DNA from: Bacteroidota bacterium
GTDB lineage: Bacteria > Bacteroidota > Bacteroidia > Bacteroidales > WCHB1-69
Assembly: GCA_023413895.1 (NCBI GenBank)
Contig: JAEZOU010000011.1
Span: 1 to 7,283, forward strand
DNA: 7,283 bases
Direction of reading: 5' to 3'
Of the stretch, positions 1 to 6,790 are shown one piece after another; position 1 is the first letter of the stretch; each line of letters begins with the position of its first letter. A program made the translations under genes and the position numbers. The notes beneath the pieces were generated by a model, which did no database searches, had not been told where the DNA came from, and worked only from the letters and a program-made list of their open reading frames with translations.

Positions 1-1144
1 CACCCTCAAATACACCTAAAGTGTTGTCATATTTCTTGTTATCTGGTGTAGGTACTGGTACTTCTGCTGATAACATATCTTTCCATTTACTTGCAAAGTC
101 TATCATTGTGGTCAAGTTAGGCTCTGCAGGTTCTACATTCTCTGGATAAAAATCGCGTACCGATACCTCAGAGTTGTAATATTCATCTGCTAATCCGCCG
201 AATAGATGTCCTAATTCGTGTACGATAACATAATCACTGTGTTGGCCAATACTATTTACTGTTGCATAGAAATTGTATATGCCACCACCTCCATATTTGG
301 GTGAATTAGCAACAATGATAATTACATCGTATGGGGCATCTTCCGCAATGTCATTCATCTTCCAAACATTTAAACACATTAAGTAACGGTCAACGTCAAT
401 TACATTGTAACTACTATTGAGTAGTGTGTTTTTGTAGATGTTTGCATTAGGGTCAGTAATTCCTGATTCTTCAGAATAACCCTCTATCGCTCTGATGTTT
501 ATGTTGTTCTTATACTCATCGTATGGCGCACAATTGATGATATAATCCGCAAACTTTTTCATATCTGCTTTTAATATTTTCTTGTCCGCTTTACTATATC
601 CATCAGGAATGAAAAGAATGTCAACACACTCTTCAGAATTGCCTCCTTTGTGTAAATTCAGAACTTTATACTCTTTCGTATAAGGCTTTACGCTCTCTTT
701 TTGTGGGTCAAAACTTCCTTCGTATAAAACTGTTTTTTGATGTGAACGTGTGAAACTGCTAAATCTGTAGTTGATCTTTGCTTTAGGGTAGGGAAGAAGC
801 ATGCACTCTTCAAATTTTCCAACCTCTTTCTCTGCTCTCTCTGTAGATCTGTATTCTGTAAATAAACAGTTGTAATCTTTGCTGAAAATCAATTTCTGTG
901 ATGAAGCATCGAAAACTTCAAATAGCATATCTCCATATCTTTGCTCTTCAACTAAATATTCACGTGTACCGGTCCAGCCTTCACCTTGATAGTATGAGTC
1001 AATCTCAATCTTTTCAGAATTATTGTTCCCAATATGTAAATAATTGATTCTTAATGTCCTGTTTTCAAAAAAATGATCAAAGTGTTGAGCATCAAGACCT
1101 AAGAAACTGATGAGAAATATCCATAAAATCGCATATTTTTTCAT
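1..1144 (-). CDS. Secreted M64-family (IgA peptidase-type) zinc metallopeptidase, C-terminus cut by window edge
   Basis: The gene reads leftwards from ATG at 1144 and is still open at base 1, giving 381 visible residues without the C-terminus. Residues 1-20 form a signal peptide: MKK, a hydrophobic core, then an LDAQ end suited to signal peptidase I. No lipobox cysteine is seen. Residues about 21-150 fit the M64 N-terminal beta domain. The catalytic domain opens near residue 174 with VDILFIPDGY and carries the zinc motif HELGHLFGGLADEY at 309-322. H309 and H313 would bind zinc, E310 would be the general base, and an acidic residue in the ADEY segment is probably the third ligand. Family M64 is named for a Clostridium ramosum IgA-cleaving enzyme; most Bacteroidetes members have no known substrate, so IgA cleavage here is only a possibility. 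A purine-rich stretch (GAAAGGAAA) lies about 5 bases before the ATG. No clear TAnnTTTG promoter was found in the gap, so read-through from the aminotransferase gene is possible. Family call is strong; substrate is unknown. Confidence 0.9.
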   Translation of the reverse strand, partial: MKKYAILWIFLISFLGLDAQHFDHFFENRTLRINYLHIGNNNSEKIEIDSYYQGEGWTGTREYLVEEQRYGDMLFEVFDASSQKLIFSKDYNCLFTEYRSTERAEKEVGKFEECMLLPYPKAKINYRFSSFTRSHQKTVLYEGSFDPQKESVKPYTKEYKVLNLHKGGNSEECVDILFIPDGYSKADKKILKADMKKFADYIINCAPYDEYKNNINIRAIEGYSEESGITDPNANIYKNTLLNSSYNVIDVDRYLMCLNVWKMNDIAEDAPYDVIIIVANSPKYGGGGIYNFYATVNSIGQHSDYVIVHELGHLFGGLADEYYNSEVSVRDFYPENVEPAEPNLTTMIDFASKWKDMLSAEVPVPTPDNKKYDNTLGVFEG

Positions 1145-1193
1145 TTGAATTTCCTTTCTTTTTTTTTGATTTTTACCTACCTTTTAATACAGA

Positions 1194-1221
1194 TTAACAA
1201 GCACCAAACGATGCTTGTTAA
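1194..1221 (-). terminator. Perfect 10-bp inverted repeat between aminotransferase and M64 genes, possible terminator or attenuator
   Basis: TTAACAAGCA (1194-1203) and TGCTTGTTAA (1212-1221) are perfect inverse complements around an 8-base spacer. On the minus strand two more pairs (U-G, C-G) can form, leaving a GUUU tetraloop and a 12-bp stem. It lies 46 bases past the aminotransferase stop. What follows on the minus strand is AT-rich but has no uninterrupted U-tract, so a weak terminator, an attenuator or an mRNA-end stabiliser are all possible. Confidence 0.4.
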
Positions 1222-1247
1222 CCATTATTTTATTGCCAAAATTCAGA

Positions 1248-1270
1248 TAAAATTCATTTATGGAATTTTA
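1248..1270 (-). other. AT-rich 8-bp inverted repeat overlapping the aminotransferase stop codon
   Basis: TAAAATTC (1248-1255) and GAATTTTA (1263-1270) are perfect inverse complements with a 7-base loop, and the right arm contains the stop codon (1268-1270). In minus-strand RNA the stem is followed by UCUGAAUUUU. The pairing is almost all A-U, so it would be weak; it may assist 3'-end formation or be chance in AT-rich DNA. Confidence 0.25.
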
Positions 1271-2581
1271 GTGATTAGCTTTGAATTGAACCAATCTCTC
1301 TTTTAAGATAGGAATTGCTTCAAATGGTACGAACGATACGCACGCACGAAGTCCTTCTGTACGCAAACTTCCTGTAATTGCTAACGAGATCGCACTGATA
1401 CCATAATATAAAAACTCCTTCAATAGTTCATCACCTGAAAGACCAGGGTATGAAATTGTAAAGTAGAAACCATCTGAAATAGCTTGGTCTTCATCTTTGT
1501 CGTAAACAATTTTGAAACCATTTTCAGTGAAAATCTCTTTCATCAATTTAGCTTTCTCACCATATTGAATTACATCGTTACGGAAATTGTAAGTACCATC
1601 ATTACAAGCTTTTAAGATTGCTGCTAATGCATATTGTGCAGAGTGAGATGTGCCTGAACTAATCGCATAAACTGTACCGTAAATGATGGCTCTTCCTAAT
1701 TTTGGAGTGCCAAAGTATGGAACTAAATCAGGAAATTCTCGGTTGTAAAGTTTATTCGAAATCGCCAAAATACTCATACGCTCACCAGCATAACTGAATG
1801 CTTTGGAACTAGATATTAACAACGCATAGTTGTCGGTATAGTGACCAACACTCGGTTGATATGGTGCCTCTCCTGGTTTGGATATGTCCGTGCGGAAATC
1901 CATACCAAAGTATGCTAAGTCTTCTAACACGCATACGTCATATTCATTAGCCAATTCACCGATAATTTGTAACTCTTTTTCTGTCAAACAAATCCATGCA
2001 GGGTTGTTAGGGTTTGAGTAGATGATTGAGTGGATGTTTCCCTTTTCAAGGTAACTTTTTAATTTATCTCTTAATTTTTCACCTCTATAATCATATACAT
2101 CAAAAGTTTCATATTTTAATCCCATTACTTTGTGCTGATTCTTCTGCACAGGAAAACCTGGATCTATAAATAATGTGGTGTCTCTCTCTTTGCGTGCGCG
2201 TACTAATGTCATAAACGATGCCATACCTCCCATCATCGAACCTACTGTGGGAATACATCCTGAAGGATCAACGTCTAAGTTTATGAAGTTCTTGATGAAT
2301 CTTGAAGCTTCACTTTTTAATTCTGGAATTCCGTCAATGTCCGGATAAATGGCCGCACAGCCATTTTGTAATGCCTTAATTTGCGCATCAACACCAATTT
2401 GACAAGCTGGAAGCCCTGGAACGCCCATTTCCATACGGATAAATTTGCTCCCACTAGCTTTTTCTATGTCATTAATAAGTTTCTTGATTTCACGTATCGA
2501 TGCTTTTACGATACTTGATATTCCACTTTCTGCGTAGATTTTATCAACAATTTCTGCGGGTATTGGAGTGTTTTTTGCCAT
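1268..2581 (-). CDS. Class I/II (fold-type I) pyridoxal-phosphate aminotransferase
   Basis: This encodes a 437-residue cytoplasmic PLP enzyme of the aspartate aminotransferase superfamily. With M1 at base 2581, the cofactor-site signatures are in the usual order: a glycine-rich GSMMGG segment in the first third, NPNNP at 190-194, EDLAY with D221 (pairs with the pyridine nitrogen) and Y224, SSSKAFSYAGER with K260 as the Schiff-base lysine, and R412 in TEGLRACVSF as the likely substrate-carboxylate arginine. The catalytic set is complete and the length is normal. The reading frame extends 12 codons further upstream, but that start (2617) lies ahead of the promoter at 2607-2614; the start at 2581 (MAKNTPIP) leaves a leader of about 20 bases. 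Neighbours do not reveal the substrate: tRNA-Trp and a terminator lie upstream, a secreted peptidase downstream. Class is near certain; amino-donor specificity cannot be read from sequence alone. Confidence 0.93.
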   Translation of the reverse strand: MAKNTPIPAEIVDKIYAESGISSIVKASIREIKKLINDIEKASGSKFIRMEMGVPGLPACQIGVDAQIKALQNGCAAIYPDIDGIPELKSEASRFIKNFINLDVDPSGCIPTVGSMMGGMASFMTLVRARKERDTTLFIDPGFPVQKNQHKVMGLKYETFDVYDYRGEKLRDKLKSYLEKGNIHSIIYSNPNNPAWICLTEKELQIIGELANEYDVCVLEDLAYFGMDFRTDISKPGEAPYQPSVGHYTDNYALLISSSKAFSYAGERMSILAISNKLYNREFPDLVPYFGTPKLGRAIIYGTVYAISSGTSHSAQYALAAILKACNDGTYNFRNDVIQYGEKAKLMKEIFTENGFKIVYDKDEDQAISDGFYFTISYPGLSGDELLKEFLYYGISAISLAITGSLRTEGLRACVSFVPFEAIPILKERLVQFKANH

Positions 2582-2606
2582 ATCTTTAATTTTGTTATTA
2601 TGGCTG

Positions 2607-2614
2607 CAAAGGTA
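2607..2614 (-). promoter_or_regulatory. Bacteroidetes -7 promoter element (TACCTTTG) of the aminotransferase gene
   Basis: The minus strand reads TACCTTTGCAGCC, an exact match to the sigma-ABfr -7 consensus TAnnTTTG followed by CAGCC. Transcription would start near 2600, about 20 bases before the ATG at 2581. No TTTG -33 box is evident, but A-rich DNA (minus-strand view of 2620-2675) lies upstream and could act as an UP-like element. The position of this element decides the start codon. Confidence 0.75.
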
Positions 2615-2675
2615 CAATTTTTTTACGGAAATTCATACGTTATTTCCCCTTTTTTCTTTTTTTTATTTTTTATTT

Positions 2676-2844
2676 GGGCGTGCCGGCTCCCCTCCCACAT
2701 TCCTTACGCACGCCGTCGGGCTATCCGCTCAAATTTCGCGGCGCCTTCTCTTACTTCAATTCCTAATTTGCTCTGTAATTTGATTATAAATCATTGTTTA
2801 TAAGATATTAAGACGCCGCTCATAACCGCTTCTATCCCTCACGC
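2676..2844. repeat. Structured intergenic element resembling Bacteroidetes palindromic (REP-like) repeats
   Basis: Three GC-rich blocks interrupt AT-rich DNA: GGGCGTGCC (2676-2684), CGTCGGGCTATCCGCT (2714-2729) and CCGCTTCTATCCCTCACGC (2826-2844). From memory of the group's genomes, these match in wording and order a dispersed intergenic repeat whose opposite strand reads GCGTnAGGGATnGAAGCGG ... AGCGGAnAGCCCGAC ... GGnACGCCC. Internal pairings are visible: GGCGTGC (2677-2683) with GCACGCC (2708-2714), GCGGCG (2738-2743) with CGCCGC (2814-2819), and TTATAAA (2784-2790) with TTTATAA (2797-2803). It has no coding potential that I credit. It sits between the tRNA-Trp terminator and the aminotransferase promoter. 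The structure is seen directly; its identity as a dispersed repeat rests on recall, because only one copy is in this window. Confidence 0.6.
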
Positions 2845-3009
2845 ATCTCGAGTTGCAATAACCTTATTCACATTACTCTTCTTCGTCTCTGTATTCTAAT
2901 CGCCAGATTTTTTCTGTTCTTTTAATCCTTTTCCTAACCCTTCACAATTGCTCTACCAAACTCGCTCTTCCCTCTCATCTCTCTTATGCTAAATCCCAGG
3001 TGTAGCAAT
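2845..3009. other. Gene-free, G-poor pyrimidine-rich spacer
   Basis: I see no gene, RNA or repeat here. The plus strand is dominated by C and T, with only about a dozen G residues in some 160 bases. The longest ATG frame on the minus strand that I followed is 14 codons. It begins where the tRNA-Trp terminator ends and stops at the edge of the structured repeat element, so it may be the decayed flank of a rearrangement. That origin is inference. Confidence 0.5.
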
Positions 3010-3041
3010 AAAAAAAACGCAACATCAATGTGCTGCGTTTT
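3010..3041 (-). terminator. Intrinsic terminator of the tRNA-Thr - tuf - tRNA-Trp unit
   Basis: In minus-strand RNA, AAAACGCA (3041-3034) pairs with TGCGTTTT (3021-3014). The stem extends by G-U, C-G and A-U to 11 bp with a 6-base loop, and a run of eight U residues (3017-3010) follows. It begins two bases after the tRNA-Trp discriminator base, so termination and tRNA 3'-end trimming are closely coupled. Confidence 0.9.
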
Positions 3042-3042
3042 G

Positions 3043-3113
3043 CAGGGGAAGAGAGAATCGAACTCCCATCAGCGGTTTTGGAGACCGTCATTCTACCATT
3101 AAACTATTCCCCT
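3043..3113 (-). tRNA. trnW: tRNA-Trp (anticodon CCA)
   Basis: The minus strand folds into a 71-base cloverleaf. The acceptor stem is AGGGGAA/TTCCCCT (7 bp), the D arm has the AATGGTA loop, the anticodon loop CTCCAAA carries CCA, and the T arm is GGGAG-TTCGATT-CTCTC. The discriminator is G and CCA is not encoded (GCAAA follows). The outermost anticodon-stem pair is an A-C mismatch, the only blemish. It is the last gene of the tuf transcript and is followed at once by a strong terminator. Confidence 0.95.
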
Positions 3114-3118
3114 AAGAT

Positions 3119-3145
3119 GTAAAGGGTTGTCTTTCAACCCTTTAC
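3119..3145 (-). other. Perfect 11-bp hairpin between tuf and tRNA-Trp
   Basis: GTAAAGGGTTG (3119-3129) and CAACCCTTTAC (3135-3145) are perfect inverse complements around a 5-base loop. The hairpin sits 15 bases past the tuf stop and 5 bases before the 5' end of tRNA-Trp. In minus-strand RNA it is followed by AUCUUAGGGG, with no U-tract, so it is a poor intrinsic terminator. It more likely protects the tuf mRNA 3' end or guides the cut that releases the tRNA. Confidence 0.6.
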
Positions 3146-3160
3146 TATGGCTAAATTGAA

Positions 3161-4348
3161 TTAGTCTAAGATTTCAGTTACCTGACCAGAAGCTACTGTT
3201 CTACCACCTTCACGGATAGCGAAACGTAAGTTCAAGTTCAAAGCGATTTCTGAAAGCAATTCAACTTTAATTTCAAGGTTATCACCAGGCATTACCATTT
3301 CTACACCATCAGGAAGTGTAATAGAACCAGTAACGTCAGTTGTACGGAAGTAGAATTGTGGACGATAGTTGTTGTGGAATGGAGTGTGACGACCACCTTC
3401 TTCTTTCTTCAATACATAGATAGAAGCTTTGAATAATTTGTGAGGTTTAATTGAACCTGGTTTTGCAATAACCATACCACGACGGATTTCGTCTTTGTCA
3501 ATACCACGAAGCAACAAACCAACGTTATCACCAGCTTCACCTTCGTCCAAAATCTTACGGAACATTTCAACACCAGTAACAGTAGATTTCAATTTTTCAG
3601 CACCCATACCAATGATGTCAACTGCATCACCTGTGTGAATGATACCTGTTTCAATTCTACCTGTTGCTACTGTACCACGACCTGTGATTGAGAATACGTC
3701 TTCTACTGGCATTAAGAAGTCTTTATCAACGTCACGTGCTGGAAGTGGAATCCATGTGTCAACTGCATCCATAAGTTCCATAACTTTGTCCATCCATTTT
3801 GGCTCGAGGTTCAATCCACCAAGTGCAGAACCTTGGATAACTGGGCTGTTATCACCATCAAAACCATAGAATGACAATAAGTCACGGATTTCCATTTCTA
3901 CAAGTTCTAACAATTCAGGGTCGTCAACCATGTCAACTTTGTTCATGAAAACAACCATTCTTGGAACACCAACTTGTTTTGCTAAAAGAATGTGTTCTCT
4001 TGTTTGTGGCATAGGACCATCAGTAGCAGCTACAACCAAGATAGCACCGTCCATTTGTGCAGCACCAGTAACCATGTTTTTAATGTAGTCAGCGTGGCCC
4101 GGACAGTCAACGTGTGCATAGTGACGATTTGCAGTTTGATATTCAACGTGTGATGTATTAATAGTAATACCACGTTCTTTTTCTTCTGGAGCGTTATCGA
4201 TTGAATCAAAGCTTCTTAGTTCTGATAAACCTTTCTCTGCTAATACAGTTGTGATAGCAGCAGTCAAGGTAGTTTTACCGTGGTCAATGTGACCAATTGT
4301 ACCAACGTTTACGTGTGGTTTCGAACGATCAAATTTTTCTTTTGCCAT
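3161..4348 (-). CDS. tuf: Translation elongation factor EF-Tu
   Basis: The 395-residue product is full length for bacterial EF-Tu, the cytoplasmic GTPase that delivers aminoacyl-tRNA to the ribosomal A site. The G-domain motifs are intact: P-loop GHIDHGKT at 19-26, switch I ending in RGITI with T62, DCPGH at 81-85 with the catalytic H85, and NKVD at 136-139. GSAL (G5) follows, then the two beta-barrel domains, including GRGTVATGRIE and the C-terminal EGGRTVASGQVTEILD. The ATG at 4348 gives the canonical start MAKEKFDRSKPHVNVGTIGH. There is no strong Shine-Dalgarno sequence, only an A-rich leader. The gene lies 44 bases after tRNA-Thr and 47 before tRNA-Trp, so all three are probably one transcript from the promoter near 4502-4509. 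The usual Bacteroidales continuation (secE, nusG) is absent here. Identity is certain. Confidence 0.99.
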   Translation of the reverse strand: MAKEKFDRSKPHVNVGTIGHIDHGKTTLTAAITTVLAEKGLSELRSFDSIDNAPEEKERGITINTSHVEYQTANRHYAHVDCPGHADYIKNMVTGAAQMDGAILVVAATDGPMPQTREHILLAKQVGVPRMVVFMNKVDMVDDPELLELVEMEIRDLLSFYGFDGDNSPVIQGSALGGLNLEPKWMDKVMELMDAVDTWIPLPARDVDKDFLMPVEDVFSITGRGTVATGRIETGIIHTGDAVDIIGMGAEKLKSTVTGVEMFRKILDEGEAGDNVGLLLRGIDKDEIRRGMVIAKPGSIKPHKLFKASIYVLKKEEGGRHTPFHNNYRPQFYFRTTDVTGSITLPDGVEMVMPGDNLEIKVELLSEIALNLNLRFAIREGGRTVASGQVTEILD

Positions 4349-4392
4349 TTTTTTATCAATTAAGGGTTTTTACTTTATTTCTTAATAATGTG

Positions 4393-4464
<72 letters not shown>

Positions 4465-4501
4465 TTGTTGACTATACACGGTGTGCATAATTTCAGGACT
4501 G

Positions 4502-4509
4502 CAAAAATA
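4502..4509 (-). promoter_or_regulatory. Bacteroidetes -7 promoter element (TATTTTTG) for tRNA-Thr - tuf - tRNA-Trp
   Basis: The minus strand reads TATTTTTGCAGTCC, an exact TAnnTTTG match. The start site would be near 4495, some 30 bases before tRNA-Thr. A GTTG/TTGC sequence about 18 bases upstream may serve as a degenerate -33 box. Further upstream are four A-runs of 7-9 bases (minus-strand view of 4514-4521, 4535-4541, 4543-4550, 4552-4560), resembling the UP elements of highly expressed promoters. Confidence 0.7.
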
Positions 4510-4580
4510 CATCTTTTTTTTAAACTGCAACTCCTTTTTTTCTTTTTTTTCTTTTTTTTTCTATTTCATTGATTATTAGT

Positions 4581-5447
4581 TCAATATTTTATCTTTGAAA
4601 GGTCTCTTGCTAAGCTATCCTCCCATTTTTGAACGAAAATACCAAACTCTTTCGCTATTTTAGTGTGGTCTAATAACGAAAATGATGGCCGTTTTACTTT
4701 TGCACCAAACTCCTCAGAACTGATCGGATATACTCTGCACTTGTGCCCCGATAAGCGAATAATCTCTTTCGCAAATTGATACCAACTAATTACTCCATCA
4801 TTACTATAATGGTAAATCTTTGTCCCCAATATATTATCCTCACATAAAATAATCTTCATGATTACTTCTGCCAAATCTCTTGCGTTGGTAGGTGCTCCCC
4901 ACTGATCATTTACTACGCGAATCTCTTCACGCTCTGAAGATAACTTGAGCATCGTCTTGACAAAGTTATTGCCATAAATAGAATATAACCATGCTATTCG
5001 AATAATTACGCCACGACAACCACTCTCAAGCATTCGCTCTTCCCCCGCTAATTTCGATGCACCATATACTGATACAGGATTTGGGGTGTCCTCTGGCTTG
5101 TAGGCCTCTTTTGATTCCCCATCAAATACGTAGTCTGTTGAGATGTGTACTAAAAATCCATTACGCCCATACATAATGCGTGCTAAATTATCTACTGCCT
5201 TTTCATTTACTTGATATGCTAATGCGGTTTCCGTTTCCGCTCTCTCAACTGCTGTGTAGGCCGATGCGTTTATGGCAATATCAATCTTGTACTCATTGAT
5301 AAATGAATTAACAGCATCAAAATTTCGCAAATCTAAAGTGTCAATGTCTGTACAATAAAAACTAAATTTAGGATAATCAGAAACAAGGTCTTGTAATGTC
5401 CTGCCTAATTGTCCATTACATCCACAAATTAATACCCTTTTTTTCAT
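4581..5447 (-). CDS. rfbD: dTDP-4-dehydrorhamnose reductase (RmlD/RfbD)
   Basis: The 288-residue product is an extended short-chain dehydrogenase that reduces dTDP-4-dehydro-L-rhamnose to dTDP-L-rhamnose with NAD(P)H, the last step of rhamnose-donor synthesis in the cytoplasm. The dinucleotide motif is GCNGQLG at 9-15. The catalytic triad is T104 in ISTDYVFDG, Y128 and K132 in VYGASK, the same spacing as in characterised RmlD. RIAWLY, WGAPTNARDLA and the C-terminal RPSFSLLD are also typical of the family. A longer frame runs to 5474 and overlaps ugd. The start at 5447 (MKKRVLICGCNGQLG) is preferred because it puts the nucleotide motif at the usual distance and leaves TAG-GG-ATG at the ugd junction, typical of translational coupling. 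No rfbA, rfbB or rfbC is in the window; they must lie elsewhere if rhamnose is the product. A related 4-ketosugar reductase is the alternative. No terminator is visible after the stop. Confidence 0.9.
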   Translation of the reverse strand: MKKRVLICGCNGQLGRTLQDLVSDYPKFSFYCTDIDTLDLRNFDAVNSFINEYKIDIAINASAYTAVERAETETALAYQVNEKAVDNLARIMYGRNGFLVHISTDYVFDGESKEAYKPEDTPNPVSVYGASKLAGEERMLESGCRGVIIRIAWLYSIYGNNFVKTMLKLSSEREEIRVVNDQWGAPTNARDLAEVIMKIILCEDNILGTKIYHYSNDGVISWYQFAKEIIRLSGHKCRVYPISSEEFGAKVKRPSFSLLDHTKIAKEFGIFVQKWEDSLARDLSKIKY

Positions 5448-5449
5448 CC

Positions 5450-6772
5450 CTATTCTATTTTCCTTCCAATACAAGAGTATCTTATTCCTTGACGCTTCAT
5501 CTCTTCTGGATCGTAAATGTTACGACCATCAATAATTAATGGAGTACGCATCATCTTCTTAAGTTTTTCAAAGTTAATAATGCGGAATTCGCTCCACTCT
5601 GTTACTAGTAAAATAGCATCGGTACCCTCCATCGCAGAATAACTATCAGAGCAGTAGTTGACAACGTTACCTACTCTTCGCTGGCACTCTTCCATCGCAA
5701 CTGGGTCATAAACGTTGATCTCACAACCTGCTGCCAGAAGTTTCTCTATCAAAACTAAGGATGGAGCTTCTCGCATATCATCTGTGTTCGGTTTGAACGA
5801 TAAACCTAACAATGCTACCTTCCTGCCAGAAAGTGTATCTCCATAATGAGATTCTAATTTGTCAAAAAGAATATGTTTCTGTTTCTCATTTACACGTTCA
5901 ACTGCTTTTAAAACTTCTAATGAATATCCATTTTTGTCAGCAGTTTTAATAAGAGCTTTTACATCTTTAGGAAAACAAGAACCGCCATATCCAGTTCCTG
6001 CATAGAGAAATTTATTACCAATTCTGCTATCACTGCCAATTCCTTTACGAACCATATTGACATTGGCTCCAACCTTTTCACATAGATTGGCAATGTCATT
6101 CATAAAACTAATACGAGTTGCTAACATCGCATTAGCTGTATATTTAATCATTTCGGCTGAAGCTATGTCCGTAAAAATAACAGGATGACCATTAAGTACA
6201 AATGGTTTGTAAATCTTCTCAAAAATAGCTCTCGCACGATCAGACTCCGTTCCAACTACAATCCTATCTGGACGCAAAAAGTCACTGATTGCATCCCCCT
6301 CCTTTAAAAATTCAGGATTAGAGGCGATGTCAAATTCAATATCAATATTGCGCTTATCCAACTCCTCCTGAATGGCCTGCTTCACTAGTTTTGCAGTACC
6401 AACAGGGACAGTACTCTTTGTAATAACCAATGTGTATTTGTTGATATGCTGACCAATTGTTCTTGCAACATCTAATACATACTGTAAATCTGCACTACCA
6501 TCTTCATCGGGTGGTGTCCCTACCGCAGAAAATATAGCTTCCGCCTCATCTAATACGGTAGTTAAGTCTGTCGTAAAATGCAAACGGCCTTTTGAAATAT
6601 TGCGCTCTAATAAGTCTTCTAAGCCGGGTTCATAAATAGGGGATTCCCCACGCTGTAATTGGGCAATTTTCTCTGCATTAATGTCAACACAAGTAACATC
6701 AAAGCCAACATCTGATAAACAAGCACCAGTAACAAGTCCGACATAACCAGTGCCTACTATTGCTATTTTCAT
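5450..6772 (-). CDS. ugd: UDP-glucose 6-dehydrogenase
   Basis: The 440-residue protein is a full-length member of the UDP-glucose/GDP-mannose dehydrogenase family. It performs the two-step NAD+-dependent oxidation of UDP-glucose to UDP-glucuronate, a precursor of capsule and other surface polysaccharides. The N-terminal Rossmann domain starts MKIAIVGTGYVG (GxGxxG at 7-12). STVPVGT and NPEFLKEG follow. The central domain has K210 and N214 in EMIKYTANA, and the catalytic thiol C266 with D270 in GYGGSCFPKD. The C-terminal UDP-binding domain carries GLSFKPNTDDMREAPS and ends with the typical IDGRNIYDP. All catalytic residues are present. The ATG at 6772 lies only about 12 bases from the predicted start site, so the leader is very short. 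The gene is first of a two-gene operon with rfbD. A UDP-N-acetyl-mannosamine dehydrogenase role is less likely, because the GTGYVGLVTG N-terminus and GYGGSCFPKD form match UDP-glucose enzymes. Confidence 0.96.
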   Translation of the reverse strand: MKIAIVGTGYVGLVTGACLSDVGFDVTCVDINAEKIAQLQRGESPIYEPGLEDLLERNISKGRLHFTTDLTTVLDEAEAIFSAVGTPPDEDGSADLQYVLDVARTIGQHINKYTLVITKSTVPVGTAKLVKQAIQEELDKRNIDIEFDIASNPEFLKEGDAISDFLRPDRIVVGTESDRARAIFEKIYKPFVLNGHPVIFTDIASAEMIKYTANAMLATRISFMNDIANLCEKVGANVNMVRKGIGSDSRIGNKFLYAGTGYGGSCFPKDVKALIKTADKNGYSLEVLKAVERVNEKQKHILFDKLESHYGDTLSGRKVALLGLSFKPNTDDMREAPSLVLIEKLLAAGCEINVYDPVAMEECQRRVGNVVNYCSDSYSAMEGTDAILLVTEWSEFRIINFEKLKKMMRTPLIIDGRNIYDPEEMKRQGIRYSCIGRKIE

Positions 6773-6790
6773 CGTCTATTCTTTTGGCTG

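Noticed and set aside
2568..2803. Two overlapping plus-strand open frames of 71 and 67 codons
   Set aside because: They overlap the aminotransferase start, its promoter and the poly-T/repeat element, encode low-complexity F/L-rich peptides, and have no promoter or family resemblance.
3639..3869. Plus-strand open frame of 76 codons
   Set aside because: It lies wholly inside tuf on the opposite strand and is a shadow of its codon pattern.
4349..4392. Possible TTAAG/CTTAA hairpin between tRNA-Thr and tuf
   Set aside because: Five A/T-rich pairs around a 16-base loop are not distinguishable from chance.
5448..5474. Nine-codon N-terminal extension of rfbD overlapping ugd
   Set aside because: The extension moves the GxxGxxG motif away from the usual N-terminal position. 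ATG at 5447, two bases after the ugd stop, fits both the family and operon spacing.
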